Assembly (NCBI GenBank): GCA_964035545.1
Contig: OZ037765.1
Coordinates: 34,673,504 to 34,733,503, forward strand
Length of the DNA stretch: 60,000 bases
Direction: 5' to 3'
Source: Bugula neritina
Lineage: Eukaryota; Bryozoa; Gymnolaemata; Cheilostomatida; Bugulidae
The position numbers and the translations under genes are program-made. The notes under the pieces are model-generated. The model ran no database searches. It worked only from the letters and a program-made list of their open reading frames with translations, and had not been told where the DNA came from. Position 1 is the stretch's first letter, and the number at the start of each line of letters is the position of its first letter. Below are positions 25,759 to 38,100 of the stretch, piece by piece.

Positions 25759-28700
25759 TTAAGTTTTCTTTGCTTTCTTCACTCCCATATATATACCGAC
25801 TATGATGACAGTTAGAAGTACTACAACCACCAGTACAAGTATCAGTCTATTCTGTACTATCCTACAACACACACATCATGTATAACATATCAACAGTTCA
25901 GCTACAACCAATACAACTGCTAAAAGCCAACAAATAGAATTACATATTTTTGACTACAGAGTTTATACTATTTACCAACAATGTGACTGGATTTTATTAC
26001 TTCTAACATATTTATAACAGAACAGAACTTCTAGTAGACTAATCTATAAATAAGCTGCTCATTTAACTCACAGCTGTATAATTATGCATAGCTAAAAACC
26101 CCCCTCCCCTCCCCTCCCCCCTCCCCATAAAAAAAGCTTTAGAATTAGAAGTGACCCCCAGAGTTGGAGTAAAACTATTTAGTAGAAGAGCGAAGGAGAG
26201 AATTTGGAGAGTTTTAGGATACTGATATGAACAAAGAGCAGCACCAACTCAATCTCACAAGTTTATTGGATGTTGAAAGCAGCAGCTTTCCTATCATCAG
26301 GATGAGAAAGCATTGCAAACTGTTGACATGTAATATCTCGTTAGAGAGGCGAAGAGAAAGACAAATACTATTAACCAGCTCTCAACTGGCACTCCAGTCT
26401 GGAAATTATCATCAGCCGCATGTAAAACTTCATGATTTTCTAATTTCTTATTTTAATGTCAAAAGACAAAATCAATAAAGCCTCATCAACTTATAATAAG
26501 CCGAGGAAATGCACCAAATCACAACATACAATCTTCTTTTTCAATTTAAACAAATTTAGAAATCACTAAACAGTTGAGATTATGAGATGAGTTTGGAAAT
26601 TACTTGGTCATTATCCGTTGTATAGCTGCCAGATCAATATCTACTACCTCGCAGTATGGCAGGTAGTGGCAGGTAGTGGCAGGTAGCTGCGGTATGGACA
26701 TGGAGACTCACGCAGCAATTACTAGCACCTCAAGATTACTTGCGCACTAATCAGCTTCATTCAAATTAACCGTAGAATAGAATATTTAGATGTCACGAAA
26801 TGCACAGAAAACGTGGTAAATCTATCACAAAGTGGCTTAGTTGACACCACATGCAGGTGCCAGCAGGTATCAGCTCACTGCTTAAACTTGGCAGTTGGCA
26901 CAGAGTGCTCTTGGTAGAGAACCCTCATACTCTTAGTCACTGCACACACATACCGGCTGTCACATGTACAGAACCAGCCGGCCTCGCTGACGTAGCTGTC
27001 AGCTAGTTTACGGCATCAAACAGCTAGCCACTGGCAAAAATTACAATCTGTACAACTGCACATAAAAGGGAATAAGTGAATTATGGAAATTAAAAGTAAA
27101 AATACATAATGATTACCTTTTCATCATACCAGATAACACTCTGGAACTCTTGCCTAACATAGCATCTGTCTCTTTCAACTGAAATCAAAGGGATACTGCA
27201 TTAGTGTGATGAGAGAAATTGCAGTAATTGTGGAAAATGATGCTAATTATTTACATCAACTTTCCCAGAATTAATTACTAAAACAACACACTTTGCCATC
27301 CATTCATAATAACAATTTATTCAAACCAAATTTGCCTTCAGGCTATCGCAGGAGAGGTAACTCCCAAATATTTGTTACTCGTATACACTTATATTACAGC
27401 TATGTGAAATACTTGAGCGTATAATAGAGGAGAGAGATGCAATAGCTGTGTAAATTAACAGTAACGTGTAGCAGTAGAAGATGTTTAGGATAGAATATTG
27501 TAATGGGTGTGTGTAGCTTATAGTGATACAATATTTAATTATAAAGTACAATCGGCATATATTATAAGAATTACAGTTTGTATTCATATAAGATACACAG
27601 CATTGCAGTCACACGGCTTAGTAAGTCTCCCCCACACTCCTACTCTCTCCCCCACACTCCTACTCTCCCCTACACTCCTACTTCCTCCCCCCACACTCCT
27701 ACTCTCCCCCCACACTCCTACTCTCCCCCATGTCATGTATATTTACAACAGATGGGTGAAATAATCAGAAAAAAGAGCAAAGAGAAGAAAATTCCACAAA
27801 TAATCCTAAATGTTTCAGATGAGAAATAATCAAGCTAGGAAATATCCACTGAACAGCCAGCGGGAGCTAGGGGACTGTGAGCAGACAAATCCCAAGTATA
27901 TACTACACTATACAGTATATATTACACTATACACTATATATTACACTATACAGTATATACTACACTATACAGTATATACTACACTATACAGTATATATTA
28001 CACTATACAGTATATACTACACTATACAGTATATATTACACTATACACTATATATTACACTATACAGTATATACTACACTATACAGTATATACTACACTA
28101 TACAGTATATATTACACTATACACTATATATTACACTATACAGTATATATTACACTATACAGTATATACTACACTATACAGTATATATTACACTATACAG
28201 TATATACTACACTATACAGTATATATTACACTATACACTATATATTACACTATACAGTATATACTACACTATACAGTATATACTACACTATACAGTATAT
28301 ATTACACTATACAGTATATATTACACTATACAGTATATATTACACTATATTACACTATACTACACTATATATAGTACACATAGGACACATAGCCTGAGGA
28401 TACATACCCTAGAGCGAGATCTGTTGATCTGTTCACGCTGAGAATGCAAGTCACTGAGAATCTGTCCACCTATAGCCTCAGTTTCTACGCAGATCTGGAA
28501 GGTGTTGTCTACACTCGACCCCATCCTCTCTAAGGATTCTGTGTTATCCAGAAGTTTGGAGCGCTGCACAAAATATAAGTACTTGACTAAATACTCTAAG
28601 TACTTGACTATATACTCTGAGTACTTGACTATGTACTCTAAGTACTTGACTATGTACTCTAAGTACTTGACTATGTACTCTAAGTATTTGACTATATACT

Positions 28701-31397
28701 CTAAATACTTGACTATATACTCTAAGTACTTGACTATATACTCTAAGTATTTGACTATATACTCCAAGTACTTGACTATATACTCTAAGTACTTGACTAT
28801 ATACTCTACGTACTTGACTATGTACTCTAAGTACTTGACTATATACTCTAAGTATTTGACTATATACTCCAAGTACTTGACTATATACTCTAAGTACTTG
28901 ACTATATACTGTAAGTACTTGACTATATACTCTAAGTACTTGACTATATACTCTAAGTACTTGACTATATACTCTAAGTACTTGACTATATACTCTAAGT
29001 ACTTGACTATATACTCTAAGTACTTGACTATATACTCTAAGTACTTGACTATGTACTCTAAGTACTTGACTATGTACTCTTAGTACTTGACTATATACTG
29101 TAAGTACTTGACTATATACTCTGAGTACTTGACTGTGTACTCTAAGTACTTGACTATGTACTCTAAGTACTTGACTATATACTCCAAGTACTTGACTATA
29201 TACTCCAAGTACTTGACTATATACTCCAAGTACTTGACTATATACTCCAAGTACTTGACTATATACTCCAAGTACTTGACTATATACTCCAAGTACTTGA
29301 CTATATACTCCAAGTACTTGACTGTATACTCTGAGTACTTGACTATATACTCTGAGTACTTGACTATGTACTCTAAGTACTTGACTATGTACTCTAAGTA
29401 CTTGACTATGTACTCTAAGTACTTGACTATATACTGTAAGTACTTGACTATATACTCTGAGGACTTGACTATGTACTCTAAGTACTTGACTATATACTCT
29501 AAGTACTTGGACACATACTTGATTCTCATAATGCGTGTAGTCTTCCCCATTGAGGAGTTCATCCCTGATTACTTTGTCACTGAAAGCTGTCTTTGACCGC
29601 CTCTATAGAAATATATCATTATATTATATTTTTGTATTATATTACATGTTATATTATATTAAATTATTGTAATATATTATTATATTATATTATTGTATTA
29701 TATTATATTATTGTAATATATTATATTATTGTATTATATTATATTATTGTAATATATTATATTATTGTAATATATTATATTATTGTAATATATTATATTA
29801 TTATATTGTATTATATATTATAATATTGTATCATTATATTATATTACTGTAATATATTATATATTACCTATATTTTTGTATTATATTACATGTTATATTA
29901 TATTTAAGAAACAGTGAGAATAACTGAGCTAGTCACTAAGTAATCCAAAATTTGTCTTCTGCTGCACAGAATAACGGGGAAACACAACTACCGGAGAAAC
30001 ACAACTACCGGAGAAACACAACTACCGGAGAGCAAGTATCATTTATACCGTATATACAGCACTGAGTACACTATTACTTGACATCACAAAACATATATAA
30101 CACAATAACACAATATAGTAACATAATATAATAGAATAACACAATATAATGATATAACATTACTATAAGACTTAATACCCCCAGTAGGGGGAGGGAGGGT
30201 TAGAGACCCACAGTAGGGGGAGGGAGGGTTAGAGCCCTATTAATACTTACATAGTCCTTCTCCAGTCTCTGCAACTCTTTCTCATAAGACTTGAATCTGT
30301 TGGAGTATTTGGGTCGGATATCTGATGGTAGCCCTCTCACCTCCAGCCCCATCTGCTCCAACTGTTCAACATACAGCAATACTCTGTATGCTATACTATG
30401 TATGCTAAACCCTGTGTATACTATACTCTGTATATAGCATTTACTAAGGAGGTAGTAACTAAGGAGACGGTAATTAAGGAGATAGTAACTAAGGAGACAG
30501 TAACTAAGGAGACAGTAACTAAGGAGACGGTAACTAAGGAGACGGCAACTAAGGAGGTAGTAACTAAGCAGATAGTAACTAAGGAGACAGTAACTAAGGA
30601 GACAGTAACTAAGGAGACAGTAACTAAGGAGGTGGTAACTAAGGAGGTAGTAACTAAGGAGACAGTAACTAAAGAGATAGTAACTAAGGATATAGTAACT
30701 AAGGAGGTAGTAACTAAGGAGACAGTAACTAAGGAGACAGTAACTAAGGAGACAGTAACTAAGGAGACAGTAACTAAGGAGATAGTAACTAAGGAGATAG
30801 TAACTAAGGAGACAGTAACTAAGGAGACAGTAACTAAGGAGGTGGTAACTAAGGAAGTGTGAGTGAGTTCCCTACCAGTTCCTTAGCTTCCTCTAGCAGT
30901 CGGTCCACATTAGAGATGGCATTCTGTTTGGCCTCAACTACAAGACAGAAACAACTACTCTAGTATATGAATACTTTATAGAATAGACTTGATGAAGTCT
31001 CTGAATAAACTGATTCATAGAAATGAGGCAACTGTGAACATATTAAGTAATAAATTGACTAATGAGAGTCCAGACATCATAATTGGCTTCGTCTAGTAAT
31101 ACCAGTCATCTATAAGCTGTCAATACTAACAATTGGTTGAGAAAAAAAATCAAACTTTATGGATAAAATCAGCGCGAAAAATGAGGAAGAAATCGTGTTG
31201 ATGATTATTAAATGCAGTTGTTAGCAATTACTAGTGTCTCGTAATATACTCGCGGACACACAAAAGCTGTAAGTTAGCACAGCTAACTAAAGATTTCTTT
31301 TACCTGATGATAAATTTGGAATTCTACCAATTTGAGAAGTGATTTCAGAAGTGATACCAGAGTACTGGTGTTCGTAAGACTCAATTAGGCTAGCCAT
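25759..31397 (-). CDS. VTI1A: VTI1A-type Qb-SNARE
   Basis: Tail-anchored SNARE for endosome/trans-Golgi vesicle fusion. Exons in order: 31397-31304, 30937-30876, 30361-30251, 29602-29519, 28563-28408, 27178-27117, 25861-25759. All are GT-AG with matching phases and give 223 residues, against about 217 in mammals. The N-terminal helical domain begins MASLIESYEHQYSG. Exon 3 has LEQMGLEVRGLPSDIRPKYS. The SNARE motif is about 131-190, with RSKLLDNTESLERM before it and LKETDAMLGKSSRVLSGMMK at its end. A 21-residue membrane helix (196-216) and short basic tail (KKAKKT) follow. The RLKETDAMLGKSS segment matches VTI1A better than VTI1B. Every intron except perhaps the first carries a different tandem array. 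The start ATG is the first Met after an upstream stop-rich leader. Confidence 0.93.
26098..26128 (-). other. G-run cluster, potential G-quadruplex in VTI1A last intron
   Basis: Minus-strand runs of four to six G separated by single A (plus strand: cccccctcccctcccctccc). It would be present in VTI1A pre-mRNA. The structure is inferred, not shown. Confidence 0.55.
27628..27730. repeat. CTCCCCCACACTCCTA minisatellite, VTI1A intron
   Basis: Five to six copies of a 16-18-bp unit with C-runs, in the intron between the two last SNARE-motif exons and the membrane exon. Confidence 0.85.
27893..28375. repeat. 19-bp array (tacactatacagtatata) in VTI1A intron 5
   Basis: About 25 units, with actac/attac and cagt/cact variants shuffled. 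It begins roughly 30 bases downstream of the exon 5 donor on the minus strand. Confidence 0.92.
28570..29512. repeat. 21-bp array filling VTI1A intron 4
   Basis: About 45 copies of ctatatactctaagtacttg-a. The intron runs 28564-29518, so the array covers nearly all of it, leaving only a few bases at the donor (gtatgtgtcc) and a short tatattttgtgcag acceptor. Because the unit is a multiple of three, open frames cross it on both strands; they are not genes. Confidence 0.95.
29612..29900. repeat. ATTATATTATTGTA AT repeat, VTI1A intron 3
   Basis: Units of attatattattgtaatat and shorter variants start about 10 bases upstream of the acceptor of exon 29519-29602. The same intron holds three copies of cggagaaacacaactac at 29,977-30,032 and two copies of agtagggggagggagggtta at 30,182-30,235. 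Confidence 0.88.
30437..30858. repeat. 15-bp array (actaaggagacagta), VTI1A intron 2
   Basis: About 28 copies with gacagta, gatagta, ggtagta and ggtggta variants. It ends about 15 bases from the donor of exon 30876-30937. Copies contain AGGT, a minimal splice-like tetramer. Confidence 0.93.
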
Positions 31398-33252
31398 AGT
31401 CGCTAGTGAGTGTAACGAGCCGTACAGGGCGGCCTCAGACCGTGGAGAGTTAAGCAGAGCTCAGGCTAGGAAAATCAAATCTGAAATATAATCACTTTAT
31501 TATCAACTAAACTGATTCTCACAATGAGCATAAGATTTCTTCAGGAAACATTAACCTACAATATAGTAGTAGTAGTATCTCATTTTATTCTAAAATAATT
31601 TCAAATAATTACAAATAATAAGCTAATACTAGTTTAAACAACTTCAAGCAACTTTTTCTATTTTCATCTCATCACTATTAAAAACATGCATACATCATGT
31701 TATAGCTTTATCATCACAATAATACTAAGCTAAAATTTAATATTGAACTTTATTCATGTTATACATTATATAAATACTATTAATAAAGTTTAAGCTTGAG
31801 CTGCAACTTGAACTAAACATATCAGTAATAAGCAAAGCCAAGTGACTAAAGTCAGTCATCAAGTGTCGGTGTAACTTCATTTGTGTGAATGTGACAGACC
31901 AGCAATAACTGTTAATTACTATTACATTCAATATTATACTCTGAGTATATGATTGTATCATATTAATAGTTACTTAGAGTTAGTAACGTTTGATTGAATT
32001 ATTCATACTGGGCATGACTTTGAATTTACCTGCCACCTGAACATGACATGGCGGTGAAAGATGCGCAATAGTAATGCTAATAGGAATAAAACTACCAGTC
32101 TCAATCCGAGTATGAAATTTAATTATTAATAACCAATATCATAGTAATTATTATAATAATTATTATTAATAATTAATATAAATATTATATTTAAATTATA
32201 ATATTAAATATTGTAAAAGAAGTATAACCACAACATCATAATTACTACCAGTTCAAAATTAAAGTCAAATTCACACTGAAAATCTGACAACAAATCGTGT
32301 CCTATACTAACACTGATACAGTCATACACTCAATCTTACATCACAGATACATGTGATTTATGAATATAAGTATGACTATGAGTACATACTGACACAGCCA
32401 CTGCCAACGTCACGGGCAAACACTAATACTTGCAATTACAGTAGCACTAATACTAATAGTAATACTAATAGTAATAGTAACCATTAGGTGTAAATTAATA
32501 TTATTTCTTCACATTGATCACTAAGAGTAAGAGTAAGTGTAAGAATAAGAGTAAGACTTACTAAGAGTAACACTAATGACTCACTGTAACTGTAAGTCAA
32601 AGTGAAAGTGTAACTCACTGAGTTAGTAACTGTAAGAGTAAGACTTAGACAACACCAAGTTTAGGTCAAAATAATTACATTAATATTTATAATATCAAAT
32701 TAAATATCAAATAGTAATACTAATACTAATACTATAGTTATAGTAATCTAGGACTAATACTATTAGTAATAGTAATGTCATAATAATAGTGATAGTCATA
32801 GTGCTCAACAGCTCATATTAAGTATCAGTATGATACTCATACCGATACTGTCTCAGTCTGATAGTTAAAATAAAATAAATTTGAAAATAAAACAATAACA
32901 AACTTACTAATAGTAATATTAATAAGATTAAGTATAACAAGCTCTACACATGATAAATTTGTAGCAGAAAATGTAGTTTCAATTAATATAGCTCTTAGTA
33001 CTAATATTACTACTCAGTGTGTAAAATGTGCGATATTTAACTTTAATCCTTTGCTTCTACTACTAGTACCACTACTAGCCTTGTAAAAATATTATTATTT
33101 CCTTGGCTAAAATTGAGAAATACTTACTAACAGCGAGTACATTTGCGACGTAAAAATGTTAGGATGAGAACCAAAATTGAGTTGTGACGCCCGTAACCTC
33201 CTCGAAAGAAGTAATCATATTACTAGGCTATTGAATGTTTCCGGTAGTAAGT
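31398..33252. promoter_or_regulatory. Shared upstream region of divergent VTI1A and RPL34
   Basis: About 1.85 kb between two divergent starts. AT-rich sequence is interrupted by a hexamer mosaic at 32325-32860. No ORF is supportable. Promoters for both genes must lie here; I see no clear core elements other than the pyrimidine start of RPL34. Confidence 0.5.
32325..32860. repeat. Hexamer mosaic upstream of VTI1A and RPL34
   Basis: Words such as agagta, tgtaag, aactgt, actaat, agtaat and gatagt follow each other on a six-base step with no exact unit. Both orientations occur. Confidence 0.6.
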
Positions 33253-33271
33253 CCTTTCTCAGTGTAACAAG
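33253..33271 (+). promoter_or_regulatory. RPL34: Probable RPL34 5' leader exon with TOP-like start
   Basis: The sequence cctttctcag is followed by a donor (aacaag|gtaaat) at 33272, and the coding exon begins right after an acceptor (ttttag). A pyrimidine tract at the start (5' TOP) is typical of ribosomal protein mRNAs. The exact start is inferred. Confidence 0.5.
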
Positions 33272-33456
33272 GTAAATATGGCCGTATTAGAAATAATTCA
33301 ATCATACGTTTCGTTAAAATCCACCAACATCGGTCTCATTTGGTTTATTATTGTCTAATAGTTTTGTTGTACAGCCAATTGACTATCACAGTAAAAAGAT
33401 TATGCATTTAATTGTGGTTGATTTCTCGTATTTTTATGGATCGGTGTATGTTTTAG

Positions 33457-34831
33457 ATGGTGCAGAGACTACAATACAGAAGACGATTGTCTTACAACAC
33501 AGCATCTAACCAGGTGAAAATGTAAGTTAGATTCTTTTTTATTTCACACTCTTATGTCCAGGTACCTAAATGTTATTATTAAATTGATATCTAATGAGTT
33601 GTATCAGAATCGAATGCACTATATCAATATGTAGTATTGCCCATTGGCAGTGACTCACTCACTATGACTCCAAGTATAAGTATACTGATGGCTTACTGGT
33701 GATCCATCACTAATTATATATGTCTAGTCACTATCAATGACATGGTTGCTAGAATCACTGGGTTAAATCTTTATAGAGTTTAACTTTAACTCAAAATAAA
33801 ATTGCTAAAGCGATTGTTTTTATTATTCATGTTTTGTATGATTATGTTGTGAGCTATTTCAATTTAAGTCAAGTTGAAAGTCTATAACAAGTCTAAGAAT
33901 CAATTAGTATTCTGTGCAAGATACAAGGCTAATGACCGCATAATAATTTTAAGATGTTAGTTTTTTGTCTTGTGATGAATTTTGGCATGGCCAATTCATG
34001 TACTTGTAAAGATTTTTGAATGGAATAGCAAATAATTAGTAGACTAGCTAACCACCAAGGTTTGGAAAGTTCAAGATTTACTACAGCCTACCAATACTCT
34101 CCAATAAAAATGGTGCATGTGAACAGTCCTCATGTTAATCTGCTAAATAACTCTTTCAAGAACTATAAATGTAGCAATACCAGTAATATTTTTTGCTAGT
34201 CTCAACCTGTTGAAATAACTGGTGAATTGGTATTTTATTTTTATGGTGTTACATTTATAATGTATTCGCCAAACTAGTACCAGTTTAAAGGAAATTCACT
34301 CCCATCAGTTCAATTTCTCCCTTAGCATCTTATTCATTAGATTATATCAAACAATTATGACATCTTATTGCAGCTCAAAAACACCTGGTGGAAAACTGGT
34401 TTACTTGTACCGCAAGAAGCAAGGCGCCATCTCTAAATGTGGTGATTGTAAAGTAAAGTTACACGGCATCACCCCAGCCAGACCCCGAGAGTTGAGTCGC
34501 TTGTGCAAACGATTGAAGACAGTTACTCGGGCTTACGGAGGATCTAGATGTCACAAATGTGTTCGTACCAGGTCAGTGAAACTGTGTGATGCAACTTCCT
34601 TTCTAACTATTTGTCAAACTCTACCTAATATTTTACTATTACGTGAATTTATATTTGAAATTTGCTCTTATAGAGTCTAATATTTCTCAATTTTGGTTTG
34701 TATAGGTAGCTCAGTTATGATTACAGAATATATAATATAATTACAGAATAGTAAGAGCTTTTCTCATCGAAGAACAGAAGATTGTTGTGAGAGTTCTAAA
34801 GGCACAGCAAGCAAGTCAGAAATCTAAGTAA
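33457..34831 (+). CDS. RPL34: 60S ribosomal protein L34 (eL34)
   Basis: Structural protein of the large cytosolic ribosomal subunit. Exons 33457-33521, 34374-34571 and 34747-34831 give 115 residues (117 in human). It opens MVQRLQYRRRLSYNTASN, a near-invariant start. The middle exon carries CGDC and CHKC zinc-ribbon cysteine pairs with TRAYGGSRCHKC, and the end is RAFLIEEQKIVVRVLKAQ. The ATG lies immediately after an acceptor, so a leader intron is expected. The exon 3 acceptor is duplicated by a 20-bp unit: the first ttacag at 34721 would shift frame to an early stop, so the second (exon start 34747) must be used. A poly(A) signal follows 20 bases after the stop. Confidence 0.96.
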
Positions 34832-34850
34832 TATGTCAATTGTATTGTCA

Positions 34851-34856
34851 AATAAA
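34851..34856 (+). terminator. RPL34: RPL34 poly(A) signal AATAAA
   Basis: AATAAA 20 bases after the TAA stop. The DNAJB12/14 gene converges from the other side, with about 300 bases between the two stop codons. Confidence 0.75.
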
Positions 34857-35158
34857 AAATTATAAAAAACTAAACCTGTATAATTATTATTGTTCATGAT
34901 AATGAGATTGCCCTGAAATGAGTATTAAACTGATTAGTGTAACCGCTATGTACAGAATCCTATAGAAACCAGTAAAACGGGTTATAATATGCTTATTGCG
35001 GCAGAGTCGTCTGCTCAACACGTGATAATAGCTGCGAAGTAGATAATATAAAACAAGCTAAACTACAATACATGTGGAGATAAATTATGAATGCACAAAT
35101 TACAGAAGGGTGAGCAAGTAAATAGATGTTGCGGTACACAGGAAGTATAACTGGTGAA

Positions 35159-38100
35159 TCAAGTCTGGTTGATTTTCTCCAACACGTTACAACTCTGCAA
35201 CTCCATGTTGGTAGCCAACTCGTAAGCGTAACCATCATTCCTTGACTTAGCTTTCCACTTCAATGTGTTTCCTGTGAAAACAAAATCTAAGGTGATGCTG
35301 CTATGAGAGTCATGAATGGACAGATATATTAACAAAAATAGTAGCCTAACAGGTTTACAGTTGTGTATTGCTACAGTATTCTTGACGACCAGGAGATGTT
35401 ACGGAGGAAATATCGGGGCTTATGCTGTGCTACGGATAAACACTCTTACATGAAATAAACACTTACGTTTAGACTTCTCCTTTGCACAGTCTTTGACTAG
35501 ACTATTGTATCTAGAATGTTCTATTTCCCTCTCCACGCTGTCTATAAATGACTTGGTATATTTCTGTGAGAAATCCGGAGAAACGTAGTACAACAATTTG
35601 AAGTTCTTGGTTTCACGGCGCTGGGAATATTTCCTGGAAAAAGGGTTATATCAAAGGCTAAGATGACAACTTCATAATAAATATTCTATACGACTATACA
35701 GTGTATAAAGAATTATCTTCTCTTAGTAGACAATATGAGTATCAGATGTACAAGTATAATATTCTATTTAGACTTACGAAGACTGGTGGATACTATATGG
35801 CTGCTCCGTCACAAATATTAGACTAGCTAGTGAGACTGCGACTAGAATGATGATGGGTGTTAGCTGTAGCAACAACTGTGGCGCACTCTACAACAGACAA
35901 CACGCGCTAGTTGATATACACAATCAAGGAGAAATTTAGTATTCCAATTGAGAGTTGTGTTTCCTCTCACCTCACTGTTGACGTGGTGGTGACGTCTGAA
36001 CGTGTGAGCTGTAGGGTCGGTGGTCGTATGCGTAGTTCTAACTACAATGAACCAATAGCATCAGTTGTTACAAGTATACTAAAAGCACCATTGGTTGACT
36101 ATAGCCCGTGAAGTTACAGTCCACAGTACACTATATTTAAGAACCGCAGCTATAACGCTCATCAAATCAGAATTTTACAACAGTCAAATTATGAAGTGCT
36201 TAGGGGCATATTACTCCCCTCCCCCCTATATAAGATGCAGAACTTGGCTAGAATAAATCTGACAACACAGCTCAGCCCTCACTTCTCGGAACTGGTTTCA
36301 AATCACGTTAAAAAAATATTTCTCAGCTCAAAGTAACAGAAAAGCATATATGCTTTTAATATGCTAAGCTATACGCTGTAACCAGATTCTAGCTGATAAC
36401 ACCTACTCAGGTTAATGTATGCAGACCACAAATATAGTAATTGCAAAGTCTGAAAAACGTTTTACAAAAAGCAAAAGTGGAAGGAAAAGCAACAGGAGAA
36501 GTTGCTGAACCAGAAAAGCGCCCGAACTGTGAAAGGAGCAAGCTGGCCAACACCACCACAACCATAACTACCGAAACACCCAGTAGATGTAAACATGCAG
36601 CCACGAGTATTACCTGCTGCCGTTGTTTACACTACAAACATGGCTGAACTTATATACTCACTGCAGTTCAGGTTGAAACACTTTCAAAACAAAACAAAAT
36701 TATCAACAGCAACTTTCTTTGTGTTAAATACAGAAGAATGACTCACTGAAACTGCCAAGTTTTTATAAAAAGTTGAGTCAATATAAAACGTTTATTTGAT
36801 AATATTTGAAAGCTGACAAGCCTATGTGTGTGTGTGTGTGTGTGCGCGCGCGACACGTAACATCTCTGAAAAGGAGACAACTCTAAATTAAACTAATATA
36901 TACGACTATTGACAGTATGTAATCAGTTTGCAGCATACAACACTGAACACACATACCATAGATATACACTTACTGTAAGTATACAATACACTTACTGTAA
37001 GTACACAGTACACATACTGTAAGTACACAGTACACTTACTTCGGGTAAAAGCAGCACCAAAAAATGTGTTGAATATTTCATCAGCTGAATGATCTGACTC
37101 AAATCCCCGAGAATAACTCCACTGGCTCCGCCCCTCTTTGTAGCATGTCTGGTCTTTACCTGCGAAGTCACTGTCTTTACCTGCGAGGTCATATTTTTGT
37201 CTCTTTACAGGGTCACTCAGCACCGAGAAAGCGTTACCTATGGCTGCAACACAAACTAAACTCTCTACATCATGTCCTAACAGATGACATCACAACAGAT
37301 ACACATGACATCACAACAGATACATATGACATCACAACAGACACACGCATATCTGCTGCCAGCATCACCTTTGAAAGCCTCGGCAGCACAGGGAGCCTGG
37401 TTCTTATCTGGATGAAACTGGAGGGCCAGTTTCCTGTAACTCCTCTTCACTTCCTTCCCGTCAGCGTGCTGACTCACTCCCAGTATCTCGTAATAGTTCC
37501 GGCATCTTTTTATTCTGTGCACAAGATAAAACATCACAGTATTAAGATTATTTGCTAGATTTTCTATCATAAGACAGTATTAAATTTATTACTAAATGAA
37601 GACACACTATAGGGTCTCTTTTTTCACAATAATTTGTAAACAGCCAGAAAAATAAAGTTAAATTTTTATACAAATTCGGCTATGAAAATATATTTCCAGC
37701 TAATGGCTACCTTTCAACTCTATACATTTACTAAATGCAAGTAAATATGGAGTTGTCTCTCTCTTTAATTAGCATTCTGGTTACTATAGTTACCTATTGA
37801 CTGCGTCTACTTGTTCCTTGGTATAGTTGACTGACTCATGGTGATCATGTGACACATCACCATTGCCGAGTATATCATGAGATTGAGTGGGTTTCGCTGA
37901 GGCTGGTGTCCTACCCAGTCCATTAATTCTCTCTATCAGGGCTACAATCGTGTGGGAATCTAATAGCACAGTCTTTTTACATTTCCAACTTGCATACAAA
38001 ATATTTGCAGCACAACAAAAAAACTACAAAAGGTAACAGACAGGAAAAATAATAAAAAACAAAAAATAAATTTTATTTTTGCACGAATAAGTCTTACACT

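Noticed and set aside
27810-28397. 195-codon frame of tyrosine/threonine repeats
   Set aside because: 19-bp AT array in VTI1A intron 5. Its composition is that of the repeat in all frames.
28570-29512. CRISPR-like regular array
   Set aside because: Copies are contiguous with no unique spacers, and the host is an animal with introns around it.
28502-29596. Open frames of 160-193 codons on both strands (KYLTIYS / EYIVKYL repeats)
   Set aside because: The 21-bp unit is a multiple of three without stops, so frames are open on both strands by construction. The region is VTI1A intron 4 between two phase-matched exons.
36441-36647. Plus-strand 68-codon frame ([17 protein letters not shown])
   Set aside because: It is antisense within the DNAJB12/14 intron, has no domain and no splice partners. 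Kept only as a note because the minus strand may hold a linker exon.
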